Assembly (NCBI RefSeq): GCF_020281205.1
Contig: NZ_JACXZC010000016.1
Span: 1 to 64,000 of the forward strand
Origin: Empedobacter stercoris
GTDB taxonomy: Bacteria; Bacteroidota; Bacteroidia; Flavobacteriales; Weeksellaceae
Direction of reading: 5' to 3'
DNA: 64,000 nucleotides
Shown here: positions 51,373 to 61,566 of the stretch, one piece after another
Layout: every line of letters starts with the position of its first letter
How positions within the stretch are numbered: the first letter of the stretch is position 1
Program-made: the position numbers and the translations under genes
The notes under the pieces: model-generated
Databases searched by the model: none
Told to the model about the DNA's origin: nothing
The model's input: the letters and a program-made list of their open reading frames with translations, nothing else

Positions 51373-51980
51373 TGAATTACGATTTTATTGCACCATATTA
51401 TCATTCGTTGAGTCAGTTGTTTTTTTTTAATAGGCAACATCAAGCTCATTTTTTGATTTTAAAACATTTAAAAGATGGTGACAAAATTCTGTGGATAGGA
51501 GGAGGAGCTGGAGAGTTTATTTCAGCGTTAGAACAACTCAACTTGAAATTAGAAATAGATTATATTGATTTTTCTTATAAAATGATTGATTTAGCAAAAA
51601 AAGTAAACACAAGTAATTTGAAAATCAATTTTATTGTTTCAGACATTTTTGAATTTAAAACGTCAAAAAAATATGACGTAGTGATGACCACTTTTTTATT
51701 TGATCATTTTTCTCAGGAAAGAGCAGAAAAATTAGTTGATCAATTGAATGATAATTTGAAGGCCAAAGGAATTTGGTTTTATGTAGATTTCACTCAAGAT
51801 CAAAAGGGTTGGCAGAAAATAATAACAAACTTTATGTTGAGATTTTTTAGAATTGCTATAGGTTTAGATATAACTCAATTACCCAAAATGCAACAAGTTT
51901 TCGCTAAAAGATATGAGAATATTGATAGTCAATTTTTTTTCAAGAAGTACATCGAAAGTAACGTTTATCAAAAGAAATAA
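51372..51980 (+). CDS. class I SAM methyltransferase
   Basis: Encodes 202 residues: ILWIGGGAGEFISAL (about 39-53) as motif I, EIDYIDFSYKMIDLAK (about 61-76) and YDVVMTTFLFDHF (about 98-110). It overlaps the UbiA-like gene by one base, so both are translated together and probably act in one pathway; a lipid or quinone methylation is a natural guess. A bidirectional terminator follows. Confidence 0.75.
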   Translation: MNYDFIAPYYHSLSQLFFFNRQHQAHFLILKHLKDGDKILWIGGGAGEFISALEQLNLKLEIDYIDFSYKMIDLAKKVNTSNLKINFIVSDIFEFKTSKKYDVVMTTFLFDHFSQERAEKLVDQLNDNLKAKGIWFYVDFTQDQKGWQKIITNFMLRFFRIAIGLDITQLPKMQQVFAKRYENIDSQFFFKKYIESNVYQKK

Positions 51981-52013
51981 AAAAAGCGATTCTGGATTGA
52001 ATCGCTTTTTTTA
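51978..52013. terminator. bidirectional terminator
   Basis: AAAAAGCGATTC pairs with GAATCGCTTTTT. It lies between the methyltransferase gene and the convergent desaturase gene. Confidence 0.85.
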
Positions 52014-52015
52014 TT

Positions 52016-52771
52016 TTACATATAATCGGTGTCTAATTTTCCTTTTTTGAACTGAATAATATTTAGTTTATTCATTGCCCAGATACATGGATACATCGGA
52101 TCGAATTCCCATTTTTTAACGGCGAAATTAGGACGTCCACCAAATTTATGGTGATTGTTGTGCAAACATTCTCCCCACATTAGCCAGTCTATCGGCATTA
52201 AATTTGTAGAAGTGTCTCCAACATCGTAATTACGGTAACCTAATTTGTGTGAAAACCAATTGATGATTACACCATGTAATGGACTCATCAAAGCTTGTAG
52301 TGGAATAAATACAAAATACGTCCATAACGGTGCATCGACTGCTATATAGATTAAAATGTAAATAATTACCCAAGCTAATCTCACCGCATTATTTCCTGCG
52401 AAAGCATCCCAAGATCTCCAAGCTGGAACCCCTTTTTTGAACTTTTCTAAAACTTGTGCTTTATCATGATCAATTTCGTTATAAACAAGTCGAGTTCTCC
52501 ACATCATTGCAAAGAAGTTAGGATCATATTGTGGTGAATGAGGATCTTTTTCTGTGTCGGCATACGCGTGGTGATGTCTATGCATAACACCGTAAGTATA
52601 TGGACTTAGATAAGATGAACCTTGAAATATCCAAGCTAAAACATGAAATATTTTTTCCCATGTTTTAGACATCGTAAACATTGCGTGAGAAGCATATCTG
52701 TGATGAAAAAAAGTTTGGAAAAATAAAGAAGCATACCAATGTATGATGAAGATAATGATTACTGCTGTCAT
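52016..52771 (-). CDS. acyl-CoA/fatty acid desaturase
   Basis: 251 residues with the three His boxes of membrane desaturases: HHRYASH (about 22-28), HRHHHAY (about 63-69) and HNNHHKFGG (about 191-199), with hydrophobic segments between. It introduces a double bond into saturated acyl chains and controls membrane fluidity. It is a single-gene unit reading away from the surface-protein control region. Confidence 0.88.
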   Translation of the reverse strand: MTAVIIIFIIHWYASLFFQTFFHHRYASHAMFTMSKTWEKIFHVLAWIFQGSSYLSPYTYGVMHRHHHAYADTEKDPHSPQYDPNFFAMMWRTRLVYNEIDHDKAQVLEKFKKGVPAWRSWDAFAGNNAVRLAWVIIYILIYIAVDAPLWTYFVFIPLQALMSPLHGVIINWFSHKLGYRNYDVGDTSTNLMPIDWLMWGECLHNNHHKFGGRPNFAVKKWEFDPMYPCIWAMNKLNIIQFKKGKLDTDYM

Positions 52772-53336
52772 TACTAATTTTAAAATTTCTACAAATATAG
52801 GGTTTTGTATTGTGTTTTGGACTAATCAATATCATAGATGTTAAATAATATTGGATTATTTATAATGAAAAAAAACATGAAATACTCTTCATCTAAAAAA
52901 TTTACCTATTTAATTTTAAACGATTAGATTCTTAGTAGAAAAATATATGATTTGAATAAAAATAATAAAGACTATAATTTTGTTTTTAAACTAATAATTT
53001 TCAGAATAGTTATAGACACACAATGGTTTAGCTAATCGTTAGGTTTTAATTACCATAAAAAGTAAGGCTGTTTTTTCAAGAAATTTGAATAAGCTTTATA
53101 TTTAATGATTAAAAACTAATGAAATTATTGTGTAATATTTTTATTTATAAGTTAAAATTATTAAGGAATGACTTAAATCATGTTAATATTTTGAATTTTA
53201 TTAATTAAGGATATATCAGTTTTTTATCCGTTTATTAAATGGATAAAATATTGAAAAGTATTGCTATGTAATTCATGTTGCAAATTAGGGTTATTCTATT
53301 TTATACCTATGCATTGGTTTAGTTAATAATAAATTT
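52772..53336. promoter_or_regulatory. 565-base control region upstream of surface-protein unit
   Basis: AT-rich and without a convincing gene. It holds a near-perfect palindrome, TTTTATCCGTTTA (53222-53234) and TAAATGGATAAAA (53236-53248) with one wobble, and a direct repeat TGGTTTAGcTAAT / TGGTTTAGtTAAT (53024-53036 and 53315-53327), the second immediately before the start codon of the first gene. The desaturase promoter must be at its left end. Confidence 0.5.
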
Positions 53337-54023
53337 ATGAAAAAAGTTTTACTTGCAATAGCATTTGCTCTACCTACGGCTTATGTTATGGCTCAAGTTG
53401 GAATTGGAACAAGTGATCCTAAAACAACATTAGATGTTACAGCTGTTAATCCTACTGGGAATCTGGAAACAGTGGAGGGAATTTTAATACCACGTGTAGA
53501 TAGAGAAAGAGCGCAATCTATGAGAAATATAGAAAAATCTACCATGATTTTTGTAAATAATATTTCTACAGGAACACAAGAAAATACAGCTAAAAATATT
53601 AATGCTGAAGGCTTTTATTACTTTGATGGTACTGTTTGGGTAAAACTATCTTCGGGAAATGCTAATCCAGGCTTCTTTTATATGCCATCTATTGTATTGC
53701 CAACATTACCAACTGATAGTAGAATAGTGGATACGTCAAATTCTTCATATACATTTGATGCGACAACTTCTGTATATACAGTTAAATTACACGATTTATA
53801 CAAAAAACAATTTACAGAACCTGTGACAAATAGTACCACAACAACTGGTTTAAAGGATATTGTATTAAAAGCAGATAATTACGAATATTTTATAACACAT
53901 GCAGATAAAACTGTTTTTACAGATATAAAAGTCGATGATGCTGGGACGTTAACATATAAAGTAACGCCAAATTCTATCATTAGAAATGGTACATTTATGA
54001 ATATTGTATTAAAGGTTAAGTAA
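53337..54023 (+). CDS. exported surface protein (VGIGT type)
   Basis: 228 residues with a signal peptide (cut after YVMA, about residue 19) and the flavobacterial opening AQVGIGTSDPKTTLDV. A segment ILIPRVDRERAQSM...NAEGFYYFDGTVW is the repeated style of these cell-surface proteins. The C-terminal half is beta-rich. It is probably an outer-surface filament or adhesin partner of the next gene, 44 bases downstream. Confidence 0.75.
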   Translation: MKKVLLAIAFALPTAYVMAQVGIGTSDPKTTLDVTAVNPTGNLETVEGILIPRVDRERAQSMRNIEKSTMIFVNNISTGTQENTAKNINAEGFYYFDGTVWVKLSSGNANPGFFYMPSIVLPTLPTDSRIVDTSNSSYTFDATTSVYTVKLHDLYKKQFTEPVTNSTTTTGLKDIVLKADNYEYFITHADKTVFTDIKVDDAGTLTYKVTPNSIIRNGTFMNIVLKVK

Positions 54024-54067
54024 TTAACGCTTGTTAATCATTTATAAATCTTTTAAAAAAATACAAT

Positions 54068-57000
54068 ATGAAATTAAAATTAAAAAATTATATCCTTGGT
54101 GTACTAGGATTAGTAACCCTACAACAAGCTGATGCCCAAGTAATTTTTAAAGATGATTTTGGAAAATCTGAAATTAGATTACCTTCTCAGTTTGTACCTG
54201 AAACTGGACGAGACTCTAGTTTAGAAGGTGTATTTACTCATCAATCAAAGTTCTATAAATATGCTGCAATTGCACCTAATTATGATGGAGAAAATGTAAA
54301 TCAGAATACAATAAATAATGGTTATTATGCTATAGTTGCACCAAAGTTTATTTACAATAATTTGCCAACAGGTAAGCCTAATTGGGCTAATTGGTGGACA
54401 CCAATTCAGAATAATACTGATCAATCAGATAATGGAGCTGTTTTAGTTGTAAATGGAGATGAAGTTCTTAATCAATATTATAGAAGAGCAGTCTCTTTAG
54501 AAAAAGGAAAGACTTATAGGATTTCTGTCTACCTATATGGTGTAGGAAAAAATAATGTTGGAGTAAAATTTGAAGCTCAAAATATTCTATCTGAAAAAGT
54601 CTTAGATGAGTCATCTGATTTTTTGTTGTCTGAAGCGAATAAATGGGAACAAAAATCTTGGACATTTAAAATTCCTGAAAATGATAATTGTAGTAATATA
54701 GCAATATCATTAAGAAATACTATAAAAACAAATGATGGGAATGATTTTTATGTGGACGATATAGTACTGGAAGAATATTATGATCCAACTGCTCCTGTTA
54801 TACCTTGTGCAAACGAACAAGTTAACTTTGATGATATTATTAAAGCTACAAATGACCGATTTACTTTCAATTCAAGAGGTGGTAAATTTGATGTTTTATC
54901 AAATGATGCACTAAATAAAGGGAATGATCAATTTATTTTGTCTGGAGATAAAAAAAATGCAACAATTGGTAAAATAGGTATTTGGCCAGAAGGGTTCAGT
55001 TTTGATTCCAATGGTCAATTGGTTATTGCACCAAATGCACCAAATCCTGGTTTACCTTTAGTTTATCAAGTTTGTAACTTATTAGGTGTTTGTACAACAG
55101 CTGAGATTGTTTTAGAAATTCCATTCGCAGGAAATGATGATCCATTTTATTGGGGAAACACAACTTATAATGTGATAGCTAATGATATCTACAACGACCA
55201 TAAACCAGGTGAAGGATTTATTTTTTCTGGATCAGATCAAAATATGACAATTTCTGTAAAAGAGAATTGGCCTTCAGGGATTACGATGGATGCAAATGGT
55301 GTAATTACGATAGCACCTAATACACCAAAGCCTACAACAGCTATTTTTTACACTTTATGTAATATGACAGGTTTGTGCGAGGATGTACAAGTTACATTTT
55401 TGGGTAGTGAATCTCCTTATTCTGATTGGGACCCAGGAAGTATTAGAGTAGAAAATCCTGATTTATGTTACAATTCTTCGGTAAAAATTGTAGAAGAAAA
55501 TGCAGGTGGAGGAGATATTACAGTATACTCTTCAGTTGGTAGAAGATACAGTTGGGAGATTAGTTTTGATAATGGGGCATCTTGGAAGAATTCTGATGAG
55601 ATGTTAGGGACTCCTCCTCCCACTGATAATGACAAGGAAGATGGAACTATTGGATCTATAGGTAGTATCATTGTTGATGGAAAAAAATCAATTACAATAA
55701 ATAACGCAACAAAACCTTTTTATGTAAGAAGAAAAGCAAGTATTTATAGACTTTCTTTACCCGCAAAAAGATTTGAAAGTTATACAACACCAGTTTTAGT
55801 TACTCCATCAGAAGAAAATAGAATTGAATTACCTAATGATGTCAATGCATTTGCTGTAGAACAAGGAAAGGAATTTATTTTCCCAACGGTGTCAACAAAA
55901 TTCTCGTCTACTATTACTATCTATGATTCAGAAGGAAATGAAGTAGGAAATAAAATATCTGATCTAAAGAAAGGTGAATATACGTACACAATCCAAGCGA
56001 CAACTACTACTGATGCGCCAGTAGAAGGTTGTGTTACTTCTGTTACTATTCAATTAATTGTATACGATCTAAAAGATTGTGACATTGTGAAGAAAAAGAT
56101 TTTCGCTACCGATGTTAGAGATTGGACTTCTGGAGCGAGTGGAGTTTCGGAGAAAGAAAAAGCAGTCAATGGAAACCGTGCAGATTATGCAACGATTACT
56201 GGTGGTGTCGTTATTTTAGGAATTGGTACAGTAGGTGTCGATTTGTACTTTACGAAATTATCTGATCCAAACGATCCTGATTCTAAACGCGTTTTATATA
56301 CAGCAGAAGAGCTTAGAGGTAAAAAAGTAACTATAAAATTAGGGGAACAATATTCAGGACTAAAGTTAGCTGGAGGATTAACTGTTGTCGGTCGACATAC
56401 AACAGCGACTAATCCTGAAGACATTGGAATAGGAATAGGAAATTCAAATGTAGGTACATCATTTGGTGTAAAAGGAGGAGTATTAGATTTGTTAAAAGGA
56501 GATAACGTATTCCAGTTTTCTTTTATTCCAGCAGAAACTAATGGAAAGCATGTAGGCTATAACGGAGTTCGTATACAATTAGGTTCTTTGTTATCAGTAG
56601 CAGATTTGGCAACTGTTTTCTATGCGTATATTGAGGAAGAGGAAGAAATTACATCACCTGATTATAAACCATTAGGAGATATCATTGTAAATCCACCAAA
56701 ATCTTTGGTTTATCCAACAGAACAAAATGATGTAGATGGAACAAAGTTAACAGGAATTAAAAATACAGATATCAAGTTAAATGAATTTACGAATGATGTC
56801 ACTTGGGGAAATAGATCAGAAGTTTTAAATGTTGCAAGTGGTTTATCATCTGTTGTGCATCCTTATTATGCTGTAGATGACAACTATGATAGTTATACTC
56901 TATTTAATGCTACTGCGGGAGTGTTAAATCAACAGTTTTTACGTACACATTTACGTCAACCAGCTCGACCTGGAGATCAAGTGCAGATTACGTTAGCTTA

Positions 57001-57721
57001 CCCAAATATCAATGTGTTAAATTTAAGTTTGTTGCAATTAGGAAACTTCAAAATTGTTTATTATTTAGGAGATACAAAAGTTGGGGAAGAGAATATGGAA
57101 AAATTTAGAGTTTTAGATATTGGATTATTTAACTTTAAAAACAAACGTAGAGCTGTAATTTCAAAACCAATTACAATACCATTTGATTCTTTCGAAATTC
57201 AACAATTTAGTACAGTAAGTGTAAATTTAGGGGACGGAATGCATGTACATGATATACGTATTGCTCCAATGATGTTATTCGAAGGACAAGAGGATCCAAA
57301 AGAAGTGACAAAAATTTGTGCAGCTGACTTTTTAGCAATTCAAAGTCCAGACTTTTGTACAGAATATGAGATTTCGATTGCAAAAGTTGTTAAATTCGGA
57401 GGGACATACACAATTCCTGACAATGACGAAGATCCTACTAATGATTTGCCATTGTTAGACAAAGATGGTAATGCAATTAAGGAGATTTTAGAAATCGAAG
57501 ATATTCCAAATTCACAATTAACGTACAGTCATACTGGTGCAAAAGTGATGTATTATTCAATTGACCGATTATACACAGAGTATGAAAATGAAGGAATTAT
57601 TTTAGTGAAAGTTCAAACTAAACGTCAAGGACAAAACTATGGTAATCCACAATATTTAAGAGTTAAACTCGAAAATTGTAACGAAGCTTTAGTTAATCCA
57701 GTTATTAGATTATCTCACTAA
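54068..57721 (+). CDS. large secreted multidomain protein
   Basis: 1217 residues with signal peptide (about 1-23, ending QQADAQ). N-terminal beta-sandwich (DDFGKSE..., about 28-235), then two similar units of about 90 residues (from VNFDDIIKATNDRF and PFAGNDDPFYWGN), each with a TLCN/VCN...C loop. Further beta-rich domains follow to the end. The C-terminus lacks the usual type IX sorting domain pattern. It would be displayed or secreted by a flavobacterial system; no enzyme motif is evident. Confidence 0.7.
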   Translation: MKLKLKNYILGVLGLVTLQQADAQVIFKDDFGKSEIRLPSQFVPETGRDSSLEGVFTHQSKFYKYAAIAPNYDGENVNQNTINNGYYAIVAPKFIYNNLPTGKPNWANWWTPIQNNTDQSDNGAVLVVNGDEVLNQYYRRAVSLEKGKTYRISVYLYGVGKNNVGVKFEAQNILSEKVLDESSDFLLSEANKWEQKSWTFKIPENDNCSNIAISLRNTIKTNDGNDFYVDDIVLEEYYDPTAPVIPCANEQVNFDDIIKATNDRFTFNSRGGKFDVLSNDALNKGNDQFILSGDKKNATIGKIGIWPEGFSFDSNGQLVIAPNAPNPGLPLVYQVCNLLGVCTTAEIVLEIPFAGNDDPFYWGNTTYNVIANDIYNDHKPGEGFIFSGSDQNMTISVKENWPSGITMDANGVITIAPNTPKPTTAIFYTLCNMTGLCEDVQVTFLGSESPYSDWDPGSIRVENPDLCYNSSVKIVEENAGGGDITVYSSVGRRYSWEISFDNGASWKNSDEMLGTPPPTDNDKEDGTIGSIGSIIVDGKKSITINNATKPFYVRRKASIYRLSLPAKRFESYTTPVLVTPSEENRIELPNDVNAFAVEQGKEFIFPTVSTKFSSTITIYDSEGNEVGNKISDLKKGEYTYTIQATTTTDAPVEGCVTSVTIQLIVYDLKDCDIVKKKIFATDVRDWTSGASGVSEKEKAVNGNRADYATITGGVVILGIGTVGVDLYFTKLSDPNDPDSKRVLYTAEELRGKKVTIKLGEQYSGLKLAGGLTVVGRHTTATNPEDIGIGIGNSNVGTSFGVKGGVLDLLKGDNVFQFSFIPAETNGKHVGYNGVRIQLGSLLSVADLATVFYAYIEEEEEITSPDYKPLGDIIVNPPKSLVYPTEQNDVDGTKLTGIKNTDIKLNEFTNDVTWGNRSEVLNVASGLSSVVHPYYAVDDNYDSYTLFNATAGVLNQQFLRTHLRQPARPGDQVQITLAYPNINVLNLSLLQLGNFKIVYYLGDTKVGEENMEKFRVLDIGLFNFKNKRRAVISKPITIPFDSFEIQQFSTVSVNLGDGMHVHDIRIAPMMLFEGQEDPKEVTKICAADFLAIQSPDFCTEYEISIAKVVKFGGTYTIPDNDEDPTNDLPLLDKDGNAIKEILEIEDIPNSQLTYSHTGAKVMYYSIDRLYTEYENEGIILVKVQTKRQGQNYGNPQYLRVKLENCNEALVNPVIRLSH

Positions 57722-57742
57722 ATATTCGTTTTATTCTATTAT

Positions 57743-57779
57743 AAAAAAATCCAAGTTCATTTTATGACTTGGATTTTTT
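57743..57779. terminator. bidirectional terminator
   Basis: AAAATCCAAGT pairs with ACTTGGATTTT around a loop, ending the surface-protein transcript and the convergent lipoprotein gene. Confidence 0.8.
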
Positions 57780-57798
57780 CTTTGTATCAACTTTTAAG

Positions 57799-58317
57799 TT
57801 AAAACTCAACAATTTGCTGAGCAACAAGCTTTAATTTAGGTTTTTTCGAACTTGTTCTTTGTTTCACTCGATCTTCATACAACTCGATTTTGATTTCCTT
57901 AATTCCTTTTGGAATAGTATAGGTTTCTTCTTTCGAATAGTTGTAGCCTCTTACATTAGCCCCTTCTTTTCCTGCGACATAAACGATTTCTACATAATAT
58001 TTTAATAGGATACTATGTTCAAGTGACTTCTCTTTTTCGAAACGAATTTTTCTTACTTTATGTATAGAATGTCCACCAGAATTAATATTTCCTTGCAGTG
58101 AAAACCTTAATTTTTTTTCATTCTTTTCGTGCATTACAATCGCAGGTTCCAAACGTTGTGTAATCGTTACAAAATTGGTTTTTTGATACTTTCTACCTGT
58201 TTCAGGATCTTGTGCAGTCACTATTTTTGGTGTAGCTAAGATGGTTTCAACCTTTAATTTGGTTTGAGCAGAGCAACCGACAAAGGCGAATAAAATAATG
58301 ATATAATGCCATTTCAT
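57799..58317 (-). CDS. hypothetical lipoprotein
   Basis: 172 residues with lipobox FAFVGCSAQ (Cys15). The rest is beta-rich, with KIRFEKEKSLEHSILLKYYVEIVYV as a long strand segment and a basic C-terminus. No family is recognised. It converges with the surface-protein unit, a strong bidirectional terminator lying between them. Confidence 0.6.
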   Translation of the reverse strand: MKWHYIIILFAFVGCSAQTKLKVETILATPKIVTAQDPETGRKYQKTNFVTITQRLEPAIVMHEKNEKKLRFSLQGNINSGGHSIHKVRKIRFEKEKSLEHSILLKYYVEIVYVAGKEGANVRGYNYSKEETYTIPKGIKEIKIELYEDRVKQRTSSKKPKLKLVAQQIVEF

Positions 58318-58380
58318 TTTTGTTTTAAAAATACTGCATAAAAACTATTTAATTCATCACTGCTTTTAGCTATATTGAAT

Positions 58381-58417
58381 AAAAAATCGCTTGATTAAAG
58401 AAATGAAGCGATTTTTT
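58381..58417. terminator. terminator after the response regulator gene
   Basis: AAAAAATCGCTT (58381-58392) pairs with AAGCGATTTTTT (58406-58417). It lies downstream of the LuxR-type regulator on the minus strand. Confidence 0.7.
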
Positions 58418-58551
58418 AAAATTGTAGTTTTAGTTAATAAGAATCAGTTAGTAATCTTATTGCGAATGTAAATGGTGATGAAATTTCCGTTTTATAACGA
58501 CAAAGTTGAGAAATTTTGGCACCATATAATATCCCTATTTATAGTTATTTT

Positions 58552-59184
58552 TTAAGGTTTTGAAATCAATCCATATTCTATTGCAGTGGTAATTGCCGAA
58601 CTTAGGTTAGAAGTCTTGAACTTTTCGATCAAGTTTTTTCTATGACTATCAACTGTATGCGTACTGATAAATAATTTTTCTGCAATTTGTTGAGTCGTTA
58701 ATCCTTGCGCTGCTTCAATCATAATTTCTTTTTCGCGTCGTGTAAGTTTTGGAATGGTATTCAACCCATCTTTTTCCTTTTTACTCAATACATTTTTTGT
58801 TTGTGAACAAAGAAATTTCTTTCCATCAAAAATTGAGTTGATTCCTTCTAAAATTTCATCAACAGAAGCATTTTTCTGAATATATCCCGAAGCACCTTCT
58901 TCCAAACAACTATTTATCACCGCATATTCGTTATGTACACTTAACATGATGATGTGCATTGCGGGGTATTTTTTCTTTATAGGTTTTATCAATTCAATAC
59001 TATTGGTATCCGAAAGATTGATGTCTAATAAAAGAATATCAATTTCAGTTGATTTTAACGCTTCTTGTAATTGTTGAGCAGAAGTGTAACAATCCACAAC
59101 TTGTAAATTAGATTGATGACTTAAAATATTTCGTAATCCTTCTGATAATAAAGGGTGATCGTCTGTAATTGCTATATTAATCAT
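58552..59184 (-). CDS. NarL/LuxR-type response regulator
   Basis: 210 residues. The receiver domain has DDHPLLSEGL near the start and the phosphorylated Asp in DILLLDINLSD (about 54). The C-terminal HTH LTRREKEIMIEAAQGL...ISTHTVDSHRKNLIEKF (about 147-193) is of the LuxR type. It is the target of the histidine kinase whose gene ends 3 bases before its start. The regulon is not visible, though surface-protein genes lie nearby. Confidence 0.9.
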   Translation of the reverse strand: MINIAITDDHPLLSEGLRNILSHQSNLQVVDCYTSAQQLQEALKSTEIDILLLDINLSDTNSIELIKPIKKKYPAMHIIMLSVHNEYAVINSCLEEGASGYIQKNASVDEILEGINSIFDGKKFLCSQTKNVLSKKEKDGLNTIPKLTRREKEIMIEAAQGLTTQQIAEKLFISTHTVDSHRKNLIEKFKTSNLSSAITTAIEYGLISKP

Positions 59185-59187
59185 AAA

Positions 59188-61458
59188 TTATTGTTTAGGA
59201 AATTGGAACTCTATAGTGGTTCCTAAATCGATTTCTGAGTGTATATTTAAATGTCCTTTTAAAAACTGAATACGGGATTGAATGTTATGCAAACCTGCTG
59301 ATTGTGTGAGTTTAGTATTGTTTACATCAAAGCCTTTTCCATCATCTTCAACCGTTACAGTATAATTGGTATCATCTTCGACAAATTGTATAATTATTTG
59401 TTCGGCGTGAGCGTGTTTTATGGCATTGTTCACCAACTCTTGAATAATTCGGTACACCAATAATTGATTTTCTTTGTTTAATGAATTGGTAAATCTCAAA
59501 AATTGAACATCAATATCCAATTGTTCGTTTGCCATACGAATGGCATATTCTTTTAAAGCTTCTTCCAATCCATATTTCAGTAACAAATCGGGCATTAAAT
59601 TATGTGCAACGCGGCGCAATTCATCGACAGCTCCATCCAATTGATGAATAGATTTTTCCATGTCTATTTTTGAGTTTTCGTCAATTTTTTCATTCAAATG
59701 AGTTAACTGAATTTTAGTTCCCGAAAGTAAACCACCCAAACTGTCATGTAAATCACGAGCAAGACGAGTACGTTCTTGTTCTTGACCATCGAGAAGTGCT
59801 GTTAAAGTCGAAATCTTAGAATTTTGTCGTTCTTGTTCAATCTCCAAATTATGCAATTCTTCTCGTTGTTTTAAATGCTTATTTCGCTGTTTTAGTGCAT
59901 AAAGTAATAAAGCAAGTAGGACGATAAAAACAACAATCGAAAAGATGTAATAGTTATTTAATTTATTTTTGAAATTAAGTTCTGCGATATAATTCACCAA
60001 TTCGTCTTTACGATTTTTATTCTCTAAGTTAGATAGTTTTAGATTTTGTTGAGAAATGGTTAATTCTTGTGACCTTTTGTCCGCTTCTAAACGTGATAAT
60101 TTTAATTGTTTTCGTTGGAAATTCTCGCTTAGCTTGGTGTTTTCTAACTCTTGTTTTTGCTGAATACCTAACGAATGCATCAATTGAATTTGTTGCTCTT
60201 TTTTCTCTGTTTCCAATTGCATGCGAATCATTTGTTGTTGCTGACGCTCTTTATCAAATTGAGCTTCTAAACGTTTACTGATTTGCGCTTGCTCGTTGTC
60301 ATAGATTTCTTTGTACATCGTTGTGTACAGCTTATGGAACCGTAGTGCTTCTTTAAAATTTCCTTCTTTAACTTCGATTTCGGATAAGCTTAGGTACAAC
60401 GATTGTAAGATATTTTTGTCGGGAATAGCATTTTCATTGACTTTTATGACAGACTGCAATAGATAGTTTTTAGCAGTTTGAATGTCATTTTTTTGTAAAG
60501 CTAAATCAGCTAAAATTCCGTTTGCAGCAGCAACATGATTTGCTTGATCTGTTTCAATTCCTATTTCTTTTGCTAATTCTGCATAGGTTACAACTTTATT
60601 TTGATAGGTTTTTGGATAAAAATTAAGGTAAAGATTCGCTAAATTGATTGCTACAAAAGACAAATCTGTAGGCGTTATCATCTCTTTTTTATTCTTGTAA
60701 TAGGTATCAATCGCTTTGCTGTAATATTTTTCTGCTAAATCTCGGGTATAGATATTTTTGTTATTTTGCATAAACTTTTGCTCGTACATATAACCAATAG
60801 ACATGTACGCAGCAAAAATGAGATTTGGATTATCTTGTTTTTTCGCTACTTGTAAAGCAAGTTTGCTGTATTTTTCTTGTAATTCATAATCATCCCAACG
60901 TGAATAAATACCCGTCAATTGATTATAAACCGATGTCATTCTTGTTAATACAACTGGTGTTTCTGGCGATTTATCAAAGAATTTTAATGCCTCAATAAAA
61001 TTCTTAACCGCTTTTGCATCTTCATTATTTCGTAAATTTAGCCAACCTTCACAATATTTTACATAACCTTTTGTTGAATAGTCATTAGTGCGTCCACTAT
61101 AGTAAATTGCTTTTTGTAAATCATGTTTAGAAGTCGTACTATTATTTTCAATTCGATTATTCATTGCAGAAATACAATACAAATAAGCGGCATGTTTACC
61201 ATCTTTTAGCTTTTCTGAAGCAAGAATATTTTCTTTGAGAATAGCAAATGCTTTTTCTTTCTGATGATTAAAGAATAACGCTTGCGCATATTTTCCTGTA
61301 ATTTCGTAACGTTCAGAAGAGTTTAGCTTTGTGTTATTATATTGATTTTCATAATTTGTCAATACCTCTTGTGCATTTATTATTCCACTTACAAGAAAAA
61401 AGAAGAGTAGAATACGTTTTTTTAGAAGATTTTTCAAAGCACGTGTACTTTTAGACAT
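59188..61458 (-). CDS. TPR sensor histidine kinase (NarX-type)
   Basis: 756 residues: signal/anchor at the N-terminus (about 14-30), a periplasmic TPR superhelix (about 30-400), a coiled coil, a TM helix (YIFSIVVFIVLLALLLYAL, about 505-523), a HisKA_3 domain with RDLHDSLGGLLSG (His about 575) and a HATPase domain with NNAIKHAHAEQI and VEDDGKGFDV. It phosphorylates itself and the adjacent LuxR-type regulator. The signal is unknown; TPR domains suggest protein or peptide input. Confidence 0.9.
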   Translation of the reverse strand: MSKSTRALKNLLKKRILLFFFLVSGIINAQEVLTNYENQYNNTKLNSSERYEITGKYAQALFFNHQKEKAFAILKENILASEKLKDGKHAAYLYCISAMNNRIENNSTTSKHDLQKAIYYSGRTNDYSTKGYVKYCEGWLNLRNNEDAKAVKNFIEALKFFDKSPETPVVLTRMTSVYNQLTGIYSRWDDYELQEKYSKLALQVAKKQDNPNLIFAAYMSIGYMYEQKFMQNNKNIYTRDLAEKYYSKAIDTYYKNKKEMITPTDLSFVAINLANLYLNFYPKTYQNKVVTYAELAKEIGIETDQANHVAAANGILADLALQKNDIQTAKNYLLQSVIKVNENAIPDKNILQSLYLSLSEIEVKEGNFKEALRFHKLYTTMYKEIYDNEQAQISKRLEAQFDKERQQQQMIRMQLETEKKEQQIQLMHSLGIQQKQELENTKLSENFQRKQLKLSRLEADKRSQELTISQQNLKLSNLENKNRKDELVNYIAELNFKNKLNNYYIFSIVVFIVLLALLLYALKQRNKHLKQREELHNLEIEQERQNSKISTLTALLDGQEQERTRLARDLHDSLGGLLSGTKIQLTHLNEKIDENSKIDMEKSIHQLDGAVDELRRVAHNLMPDLLLKYGLEEALKEYAIRMANEQLDIDVQFLRFTNSLNKENQLLVYRIIQELVNNAIKHAHAEQIIIQFVEDDTNYTVTVEDDGKGFDVNNTKLTQSAGLHNIQSRIQFLKGHLNIHSEIDLGTTIEFQFPKQ

Positions 61459-61566
61459 GATAGAAAATTATATTTTGTATAGCGAATATAAAGCCTTTTC
61501 GTAAAATGAAATAATTAGAATAAAATCTATAAAGCCTTATAGGAACTGGTTTGAAGCTTATATCTA

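Noticed and set aside
57500-57721. Type IX secretion sorting domain at the end of the large surface protein
   Set aside because: The ending …VKLENCNEALVNPVIRLSH has no KxxIxNxxG/GxYxxxV-type sorting pattern, so no claim was made.
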